Notes under the pieces: model-generated | What the model was told of the DNA's origin: nothing | What the model saw: only the letters and a program-made list of their open reading frames with translations | The model's database searches: none | Translations under genes and position numbers: made by a program | Assembly (NCBI RefSeq): GCF_025515275.1 | Contig: NZ_JAOPFU010000036.1 | Location: 1-45,502 of the forward strand | From: Catenovulum sp. 2E275 | GTDB taxonomy: Bacteria; Pseudomonadota; Gammaproteobacteria; Enterobacterales; Alteromonadaceae | DNA length: 45,502 nucleotides | Direction of reading: 5' to 3' | Shown: piece by piece, positions 39,459 to 45,502 of the stretch | How positions within the stretch are numbered: position 1 is the stretch's first letter | How the letters are laid out: each line of letters starts with the position of its first letter

Positions 39459-39941
39459 ATGAATATTAAAATCGGACATGGCTTTGATGTACATAAATTT
39501 GGTGGTGAAGGCCCGATTGTACTAGCTGGCGTTAAAATTCCGTATGAGCAGGGGTTTCTTGCGCATTCGGATGGTGATGTTGCGATTCATGCGATTATAG
39601 ATGCTATTTTAGGGGCTTTAGCTTTAGGTGATATAGGGTATTTATTTCCGGATACTGACGCTAAATATGAGAATATAGATAGTAGAATTCTATTAAAGCA
39701 AGTTGTTGAATTAATGAAAGAAAAATCATTTAAGATAGGTAATTTAGATGTCACGATTATTGCGCAGTCACCTAAAATGGCGCCTCATATTCAGGCAATG
39801 CGTACAATATTGGCAGAAGATTTATTAACCGAAATTGATAATGTGAATGTGAAAGCAACTACCAGCGAAAAATTAGGTTTTACTGGTAGAAAAGAGGGGA
39901 TTGCAGTTCACTCGGTTGTATTATTGGAGAAAATTGCATGA
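39459..39941 (+). CDS. ispF: 2-C-methyl-D-erythritol 2,4-cyclodiphosphate synthase
   Basis: This 160-residue zinc enzyme of the MEP pathway forms the cyclic diphosphate and releases CMP. Zn and substrate residues are visible in [41 protein letters not shown] and the closing [16 protein letters not shown]. It overlaps truD by 4 bases (ATGA). Confidence 0.96.
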   Translation: MNIKIGHGFDVHKFGGEGPIVLAGVKIPYEQGFLAHSDGDVAIHAIIDAILGALALGDIGYLFPDTDAKYENIDSRILLKQVVELMKEKSFKIGNLDVTIIAQSPKMAPHIQAMRTILAEDLLTEIDNVNVKATTSEKLGFTGRKEGIAVHSVVLLEKIA

Positions 39942-40960
39942 ACTTAGCTTATTTACATGGCAAACCTGAAGTAAAAGCAAGTATACGTAATCAAAATGAA
40001 GATTTTGAAGTTGAAGAAGTGCTTGGTTTTGAACCTGATGGAGCTGGCGAACATTTGTGGCTTTGGGTTGAAAAAAATGGTCAGAATACGGCTTTTATCG
40101 GAAAAGAAATTGCGAAAGCATTTGGTGTTTCTGCAAAAAGTGTATCGCATTCAGGGTTAAAAGACAGACATGCCGTGACAAGGCAGTGGTTTAATTTACC
40201 TTGGCCTATCAAGCAGGATATTCCAACGGTTGAGCTTGAAAACGCCAAAATTTTTAAAACGGTTCGTCATGGCAAGAAACTAAAAATTGGCACCCACAAA
40301 GCGAATTTTTTTAGATTAAAAATTAAATTAGAGCAAGCTGTTAATTTAGATGAAAGGCTAACGGCCATAAAACAATTTGGTGTTGCAAATTATTTTGGTG
40401 AGCAACGATTTGGTCGCGACGGAGATAATTTAGATAATGCCATTAAAATGTTTAGCGGAGAGCTAAAAGTAAAAGATAGAAAATTGCAAAGTATTTATTT
40501 ATCTTCTGCGCGTTCTTATTTATTTAATCAGATATTGGATGCCCGTATTCAGGCTAATATGTTTAAACCGGTTGCTGGCGATGCGTTTATTTTGTCTGGG
40601 AGCAACTCTTTTTTTAAAGCCGATGTTATTGACGATGAAATTATTGCCCGTTTTGAGTCTGGCGATATTTTATTAAGTGGTAGTTTGTTCGGTAAAGGTG
40701 ATAGCATAGTAAGCGGGGAAGTTGCCCAGCTTGAAGAGAATTGTTTAAATGCTTATCCGCAAATTGTGGCAGGTTTAATTGAAGCAGGCTTGAAGCAAGA
40801 AAGAAGAGCATTACAGTTACCCGTGTCTGATTTTAACTGGTCTTACTCTCAGAATAACAATGAGTATTTTTTAGAAGTTGAATTTAAATTACCCGCGGGA
40901 TGTTTTGCTACCTCTGTGTTACGTGAAATTGTAGATTATCAGGATGTGTCAAAATCATGA
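39938..40960 (+). CDS. truD: tRNA pseudouridine(13) synthase TruD
   Basis: This 340-residue enzyme makes pseudouridine at position 13 of tRNAs, notably tRNA-Glu. The TruD catalytic block [16 protein letters not shown] carries the nucleophilic Asp; [20 protein letters not shown] and [16 protein letters not shown] are further family blocks, and the TRUD insertion domain is present. It is joined to ispF and surE by 4-base ATGA overlaps, so the three are translationally coupled. Confidence 0.95.
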   Translation: MNLAYLHGKPEVKASIRNQNEDFEVEEVLGFEPDGAGEHLWLWVEKNGQNTAFIGKEIAKAFGVSAKSVSHSGLKDRHAVTRQWFNLPWPIKQDIPTVELENAKIFKTVRHGKKLKIGTHKANFFRLKIKLEQAVNLDERLTAIKQFGVANYFGEQRFGRDGDNLDNAIKMFSGELKVKDRKLQSIYLSSARSYLFNQILDARIQANMFKPVAGDAFILSGSNSFFKADVIDDEIIARFESGDILLSGSLFGKGDSIVSGEVAQLEENCLNAYPQIVAGLIEAGLKQERRALQLPVSDFNWSYSQNNNEYFLEVEFKLPAGCFATSVLREIVDYQDVSKS

Positions 40961-41712
40961 AAATATTATTGAGCAATGATGATGGTGTTCATGCCAGAGG
41001 CTTAAAGGCACTATATGATGCTTTGTCTGTTGCTCATGATGTAAGAGTGATTGCTCCTGATAGAAATTGCAGCGGAGCCAGTAATAGTTTGACTTTAGTG
41101 AATCCATTAAGATTACACAAAATGGATTCTGGTTTTTATTCTGTTACCGGAACACCGACTGATTGTGTGCACATTGGGGTGAATAAACTCTTAGATTTTG
41201 AACCGGATATTGTGGTATCCGGGATCAATCATGGTGCAAACTTGGGTGATGATGTGATTTATTCTGGTACAGTTGCCGCCGCAACGGAAGGTCGTCATAT
41301 GGGGTTGCCTGCGGTTGCTGTCTCGTTAGATTCTTTTGCTCCGGATGCTGATTTTTCGATTGCCGCAAACATTGCAGCCAAGATCATTAGTCAAATTCAA
41401 ACTCATCCCATTCCATCCGATCAAATTTTAAATATCAATGTGCCAGCCGTTGGGCTTGATGAAATTAATGGGGTTAAAACGACCCGCTGTGGTAAACGCC
41501 ATCAAGCTGATACTATGGTTAAAACACAAGATCCGTTTGGACGGGATGTATTTTGGTATGGCGCGATAGGTAAAATCAAAGATGCTGCTGAAGGCACAGA
41601 TTTTGCTGCTATTAAAAATAATTATGTATCTGTAACACCGTTAACTGTTGATATGACAGCGCATCAAAGTGTTACATTATTAGAAAACTGGATAACCCAA
41701 ATTCAAATTTAA
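40957..41712 (+). CDS. surE: 5'/3'-nucleotidase SurE
   Basis: This 251-residue metal-dependent nucleoside monophosphatase has the acidic metal site LLSNDDGVHARGL, then ASNSLTL, TPTDCVHIGVN, SGINHGANLGDDVIYSGTVA and AATEGR. It helps stationary-phase survival and is regularly encoded with pcm. Its start overlaps the truD stop by 4 bases. Confidence 0.96.
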   Translation: MKILLSNDDGVHARGLKALYDALSVAHDVRVIAPDRNCSGASNSLTLVNPLRLHKMDSGFYSVTGTPTDCVHIGVNKLLDFEPDIVVSGINHGANLGDDVIYSGTVAAATEGRHMGLPAVAVSLDSFAPDADFSIAANIAAKIISQIQTHPIPSDQILNINVPAVGLDEINGVKTTRCGKRHQADTMVKTQDPFGRDVFWYGAIGKIKDAAEGTDFAAIKNNYVSVTPLTVDMTAHQSVTLLENWITQIQI

Positions 41713-41754
41713 CGGGTTAAAAATAATTGAAGCGTATTTGGTAATATTTAGTCG

Positions 41755-42402
41755 ATGTCGTTAACTTTAAATAAAGCAAGAAGTGGAGAAAAACTTGCGC
41801 AATTATTGATGCAAGTAGGAATAAAAAACCACCAGGTATTAGAAGCAATTGCAAGAGTGCCAAGAGAAGCATTTGTGCAACCAGCCTTAACTCACAAAGC
41901 CTATGAAAATACAGCCTTACCTATTGGTAAAGGGCAAACTATTTCTCAGCCAGCCATTGTAGCTCGGATGACAGAAATTATTCTGGATGCAGATAAACCG
42001 ATTAAAACGGTATTAGAAATTGGAACAGGTTGCGGTTATCAAACGGCTGTTTTAGCTCAGCTAGTTGATAAAGTGTGTACCGTTGAGCGAATTGCATCGC
42101 TACAATTTCAGGCAAAAAGAGTATTGCGCCAACTTGATTTACATAATATTAGCTTTAAGCACGGAGATGGTTGGAAAGGCTGGATTAATAAAGCGCCTTT
42201 TGATGCTATTTTAGTAACAGCCGCAGCGGCCACTTTGCCTACTCAATTGCTTGAGCAGTTAACGGATGGTGGCGTTATGGTTATACCTATTGGTACAGAA
42301 GAGCAAATTTTGAAAAAAATAATACGTAATGGCGATGATTATAAAATTACAGATGTCGCAAATGTGAAGTTTGTGCCTTTAGTTGCCGGTGAAACTGAAT
42401 AA
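41755..42402 (+). CDS. pcm: Protein-L-isoaspartate O-methyltransferase
   Basis: This 215-residue repair enzyme methylates isoaspartyl residues in aged proteins using S-adenosylmethionine. The PCMT block [15 protein letters not shown] precedes motif [19 protein letters not shown], and the later [20 protein letters not shown]. Length is near E. coli Pcm (208). It lies 42 bases after surE; both support stationary-phase survival, matching the neighbouring rpoS. Confidence 0.95.
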   Translation: MSLTLNKARSGEKLAQLLMQVGIKNHQVLEAIARVPREAFVQPALTHKAYENTALPIGKGQTISQPAIVARMTEIILDADKPIKTVLEIGTGCGYQTAVLAQLVDKVCTVERIASLQFQAKRVLRQLDLHNISFKHGDGWKGWINKAPFDAILVTAAAATLPTQLLEQLTDGGVMVIPIGTEEQILKKIIRNGDDYKITDVANVKFVPLVAGETE

Positions 42403-42441
42403 TAATACCACCTTTTTGGGTAATGGATTAAATGGAACACT

Positions 42442-43395
42442 ATGAAAACTAGAAATCGGAAAGATTACTTTTTATTAACGGCAAAAGGGATGGCCATGGG
42501 AGCCGCTGATGTTGTGCCTGGCGTTTCAGGCGGAACCATTGCTTTTATTACAGGCATATATGATGAGCTACTTAACTCGTTAAAACAATTAGGTCCGGCT
42601 GCGTTAAAAATTTTATTTAAAGATGGCTTTGCTGCATTTTGGCAACATATTAACGGTTTTTTCTTATTATCTGTTTTTGGCGGTATTTTAATTAGTTTAA
42701 AAACCTTTGCGGCTTTAATTACTACTGCTTTAAATTATTACCCTCTGTTAGTTTGGGGATTCTTTTCCGGTTTAATCGCTGCATCTGTCTATTTATTAGT
42801 AAAAGTACAACCTAAATGGAAAGCGACTCAATGGATAGCTTTACTGATAGGGATTGGTATTGTGGTGGGAATTTCGATTGCAAAACCTGCGCATGTACCG
42901 GGTGATTGGTGGATGTTGTTTTTAGGTGGCTTTATTGCAATTTGTGCCATGATTTTACCCGGTATTTCAGGTAGCTTCATTTTATTGTTAATTGGTTTAT
43001 ACCCTATCTTTTTAAATGCTATTAATCAGTTAGATATTATTGCACTGGCAAGTTTTGGCGCTGGTTGCATCTCTGGTTTATTGATATTTTCTCGTGTATT
43101 GGTTTGGTTATTAGCTCGTTTTTATCATACAACTATTGCAGTCTTAATTGGTTTTTTAATTGGTTCTTTAAATGTCACTTGGCCATGGAAACAAGTTATT
43201 AGTTCAGCTGTTAATCGGCATGGAGAGGTGATCCCTTTGCAGCAACAAAATGTTTTACCGGCTCAGTTTACTCACTTAACAGGCTTAGACAGTCAGTTAG
43301 CTGGTGTGATTATATGTACTATATTGGGGATTGTGTTAGTTGTTGGTATCGAACGAATCGCTGAAAACTTAAATAAACACAAAATATCTGATTAA
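42442..43395 (+). CDS. DUF368 (PopT-type) undecaprenyl-phosphate translocase family protein
   Basis: This 317-residue polytopic inner-membrane protein of the DUF368 family carries the two related family motifs GAADVVPGVSGGTIAFITG (about 20-38) and AMILPGISGSFILLLIGLY (about 170-190) in an internally duplicated layout with roughly eight to ten hydrophobic segments. DUF368 proteins have been reported to return the carrier lipid undecaprenyl phosphate across the membrane for reuse in cell-wall synthesis. Here the gene sits between pcm and nlpD, next to an amidase-activator gene, which fits an envelope role. Substrate assignment is by family only. Confidence 0.85.
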   Translation: MKTRNRKDYFLLTAKGMAMGAADVVPGVSGGTIAFITGIYDELLNSLKQLGPAALKILFKDGFAAFWQHINGFFLLSVFGGILISLKTFAALITTALNYYPLLVWGFFSGLIAASVYLLVKVQPKWKATQWIALLIGIGIVVGISIAKPAHVPGDWWMLFLGGFIAICAMILPGISGSFILLLIGLYPIFLNAINQLDIIALASFGAGCISGLLIFSRVLVWLLARFYHTTIAVLIGFLIGSLNVTWPWKQVISSAVNRHGEVIPLQQQNVLPAQFTHLTGLDSQLAGVIICTILGIVLVVGIERIAENLNKHKISD

Positions 43396-43416
43396 TTTAT
43401 ATAGTTGAGTTAGACA

Positions 43417-44241
43417 ATGAAGTTAGCTGTATATCAGAATACTCTAATTATATGTATCGTGTGCGCTTTATCGGCTTGTGCTCAGAGAAACACTCCTGCA
43501 CCGGTTGATTCAGTTTATCGAGGAAAGAGTATTCATGATTTTCAAGCTAACTCACTTAGACAATCACAATATAAAGTATCAAAAGGAGATACTCTATATA
43601 GTATTGCATTTAGAGCTGGTGTTGACTTTAAAACACTTGCTCGGTTAAACGACATATCTGCACCCTATTCAATTTACCCAGGGCAAATCATTAGGCTTAA
43701 CTCCTCTCATAAATCAAACTCTTCTAATCAAATATCTAAAACGAATAAAAAAAAGTCAGATTCGACACAAAAAACACTTGATAAGGATTCTCGTCAGGAG
43801 TATGTTGTTACTAAAGGTAAACAAAATGTTACAAATGGTGGCGAGGGAAGTGAGTTCTCTTCTTTCAGTCAAAGTAACTGGCAATGGCCAGCCAAAGGCA
43901 AAGTCATTGAGCGTTTTTCCTACAAAGAATTAGGAAATAAAGGACTAGATATAATAGGGAAAAAAGGCGAAGCTGTTTTCGCGGCAAATTCTGGCAAAGT
44001 GGTTTACGCCGGAAATGCATTAAGAGGCTACGGTAACTTGATCATTATCAAACACTCTGACGATTATCTAAGTGCGTATGCACATAATAGTTTGATTAGA
44101 GTTAAAGAAAAAGATTGGGTGAAAGTAGGTCAGCATATTGCTGATATGGGCGACACAGATACTAACAGGGTCAAGTTACACTTTGAAATTCGTTTCAAAG
44201 GTAATACGGTTAATCCTGAAAAGTTTTTACCTAAGCGCTAA
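43417..44241 (+). CDS. nlpD: Murein hydrolase activator NlpD
   Basis: This 274-residue outer-membrane lipoprotein has a signal with lipobox LSAC (Cys21), a LysM peptidoglycan-binding domain (YKVSKGDTLYSIAFRAGVDF ... IYPGQIIRL, about 52-95), a polar linker, and a C-terminal LytM/M23 domain. The M23 metal ligands are lost: the usual HxxxD is NKGLD and the usual HxH is KLH. It should therefore not be a peptidase but an activator of the amidase AmiC, as NlpD is in E. coli. It directly precedes rpoS; in E. coli the main rpoS promoter lies inside nlpD. Confidence 0.93.
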   Translation: MKLAVYQNTLIICIVCALSACAQRNTPAPVDSVYRGKSIHDFQANSLRQSQYKVSKGDTLYSIAFRAGVDFKTLARLNDISAPYSIYPGQIIRLNSSHKSNSSNQISKTNKKKSDSTQKTLDKDSRQEYVVTKGKQNVTNGGEGSEFSSFSQSNWQWPAKGKVIERFSYKELGNKGLDIIGKKGEAVFAANSGKVVYAGNALRGYGNLIIIKHSDDYLSAYAHNSLIRVKEKDWVKVGQHIADMGDTDTNRVKLHFEIRFKGNTVNPEKFLPKR

Positions 44242-44321
44242 TTTGCTTGGTAATGTGAGTTTAAATATGGATATAGATAATAGCTAATTACTGCTGTCTT
44301 TGTTTTCTAAGGGGAATGACA

Positions 44322-45269
44322 ATGAGCCAAACTGAACGCGCTACTAATCGAGATATGCCAACAGAAGCTGAAATTTCTGAAATCGAAAATTCACAGCTTG
44401 AAGACGAAATTCTTACAGTTGATGATTCACATAAAAATTTAGATCCTACCCAATTATATTTGGGGGAGATTGGTTTTTCCCCTTTATTAACTGCAGAAGA
44501 AGAAGTTTATTTTGCACGAAAAGCATTAAAAGGCTGTGAAGCATCACGTAAACGAATGATCGAAAGTAACCTTAGATTGGTTGTAAAAATATCCAGAAGA
44601 TACAACAATCGCGGTTTAGCATTATTAGATTTAATTGAAGAAGGTAATTTAGGATTAATTAGAGCCGTTGAAAAATTTGATCCGGAACGTGGATTTAGAT
44701 TTTCAACTTACGCAACTTGGTGGATCCGACAAACAATTGAGCGGGCTATCATGAACCAGACCCGAACTATTCGATTACCTATTCATGTTGTTAAAGAATT
44801 AAATGTCTATTTAAGAACCGCTCGTGAATTAGCTCAAAAATTAGATCATGAACCAACAGCAGAAGAAATAGCTGCTGCATTGGATAAACCTGTTTCTGAT
44901 GTCAGTAAAATGCTCAGATTAAATGAAAAAATTAGTTCGGTGGATAGCCCTATAGGTGGTGATTCGGAAAAAGGCCTGTTAGATATCCTGACTGACGAAC
45001 GTTATGACGGCCCTGAAGATTCATTACAAGATTCAGATATTAAATCTAATATTGTGCATTGGTTAGAAGAACTAAACCCAAAACAAAGAGAAGTATTAGC
45101 TCGTCGATTTGGTTTGCTAGGCTATGAAGCTGCAACTTTGGAAGATGTAGGTAAAGAAATAGGATTGACCAGAGAAAGAGTAAGACAAATTCAAGTTGAA
45201 GCTCTAAAACGTTTGAAAGATATTTTAAGCAGTGAAGGTTTATCTATCGAATCTTTATTCCAGATTTAA
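44322..45269 (+). CDS. rpoS: RNA polymerase sigma factor RpoS
   Basis: This 315-residue group 2 sigma factor controls the stationary-phase and general stress response. Region 1.2 is [20 protein letters not shown], region 2 has [20 protein letters not shown] and [17 protein letters not shown], region 3 starts near [10 protein letters not shown], and region 4.2 is the helix-turn-helix [20 protein letters not shown]. Slightly shorter than E. coli RpoS (330). Two ATGs compete: 44316 is one base after AAGGGG, while 44322 is 7 bases away, so 44322 is preferred. A strong terminator follows. Confidence 0.96.
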   Translation: MSQTERATNRDMPTEAEISEIENSQLEDEILTVDDSHKNLDPTQLYLGEIGFSPLLTAEEEVYFARKALKGCEASRKRMIESNLRLVVKISRRYNNRGLALLDLIEEGNLGLIRAVEKFDPERGFRFSTYATWWIRQTIERAIMNQTRTIRLPIHVVKELNVYLRTARELAQKLDHEPTAEEIAAALDKPVSDVSKMLRLNEKISSVDSPIGGDSEKGLLDILTDERYDGPEDSLQDSDIKSNIVHWLEELNPKQREVLARRFGLLGYEAATLEDVGKEIGLTRERVRQIQVEALKRLKDILSSEGLSIESLFQI

Positions 45270-45287
45270 AACTATCTAAATTTCCAT

Positions 45288-45323
45288 AAAGCTTTTAACC
45301 TTGTTGAGGTTAAAAGCTTTTTT
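45288..45323 (+). terminator. Rho-independent terminator of rpoS
   Basis: AAAGCTTTTAACC (45288-45300) and GGTTAAAAGCTTT (45308-45320) form a 13-bp perfect stem with a 7-base loop, followed by a T-run. It lies 18 bases after the rpoS stop codon. Confidence 0.9.
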
Positions 45324-45424
45324 ATTTTATGAATCAATCTCTCCCCATCCAACTAAGACTTTTCCCTAAAACGAATTAAAAATATACAAAATGTCTCAAA
45401 TTTGCTTGTTAATTAACCGAACGA

Positions 45425-45502
45425 TAAAAAAAAAGAAATAAATTCAAAAAAAGCGTTGACGGGGTTTGTTTTGTCCCTATAATGCGCCCCCACAACGCAG
45501 CG
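45425..45502 (+). promoter_or_regulatory. rRNA-operon-type P1 promoter with UP element
   Basis: TTGACG (45456-45461) and a perfect TATAAT (45478-45483) are 16 bases apart, followed by the GC-rich discriminator GCGCCCCCAC. An A-tract-rich UP-like element (45425-45454) precedes the -35. The run CCCTATAATGCGCC matches the E. coli rrn P1 core from memory. A 16S-led operon (or a stringently controlled tRNA operon) should start just beyond the window; no rRNA sequence itself is included. Confidence 0.75.

Noticed and set aside
43417-44241. NlpD as an active M23 endopeptidase
   Set aside because: Zn ligands are replaced (NKGLD instead of HxxxD, KLH instead of HLH), so it is better read as an amidase activator.

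Overview
This is an AT-rich (about 40% G+C by eye), densely coding chromosomal segment from a gammaproteobacterium. Gene content and order (eno-pyrG next to ftsB-ispD-ispF-truD-surE-pcm-nlpD-rpoS, guaBA divergent from xseA, plus DUF2982, ibpA, dbpA and srmB) fit a marine Alteromonadales-type organism. Genus cannot be fixed from sequence alone. There are no transposases, integrases, phage genes, CRISPR arrays or tRNAs, so this looks like core genome.

Layout. (1) 198-7477, minus strand: a six-gene Bat cluster in the order MoxR AAA+ ATPase, DUF58, DUF4381, BatA, BatB/BatC fusion and BatD, with overlapping or nearly touching genes. (2) 7663-12064: a deoxyinosine/uracil-type DNA glycosylase, a small solitary XRE regulator and a SWIM/SNF2 helicase. 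(3) 12286-18641: the RNA helicases SrmB and DbpA, a TetR regulator divergent from a metallo-beta-lactamase-fold lipoprotein, the small heat-shock protein IbpA and the YjjV-type nuclease. Between the TetR gene and the lipoprotein lie three operator-like half-sites. IbpA has a ROSE-type RNA thermometer at its start codon. (4) 18685-28572: a SPOR-domain envelope protein, Fur-box-controlled feoAB, a tiny CxxC membrane ORF, DUF2982, a FapA/DUF342 protein, a TcpQ/PilL-C-like protein, lpxL and xseA. (5) 28748-34264: guaBA, the yghU glutathione transferase and an orphan GAF histidine kinase. (6) 34675-45269, plus strand: pyrG, eno, an unrecognised gene, ftsB, ispD, ispF, truD, surE, pcm, a DUF368 undecaprenyl-phosphate translocase-family gene, nlpD and rpoS. 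(7) The last 50 bases form an rRNA-type P1 promoter, so an rRNA (or stringent tRNA) operon should begin just outside the window.

Functional themes. Envelope biogenesis is well represented: BatABD, the SPOR protein, LpxL, FtsB, the isoprenoid enzymes IspD/IspF, the DUF368 lipid-carrier transporter and NlpD. Nucleotide synthesis (GuaB, GuaA, PyrG) and ribosome assembly (SrmB, DbpA) are the other themes.

I did not find a convincing wholly new multi-gene system. The most interesting signals are the ibpA thermometer, the three-half-site TetR operator, a predicted beta-barrel plus SPOR protein with OmpA-like topology, a DUF368 gene between pcm and nlpD, a 42-residue CxxC membrane ORF facing the feo promoter, and an unrecognised TTG-start gene between eno and ftsB. 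Where an upstream in-frame extension looked unlikely I give the shorter start and explain why.
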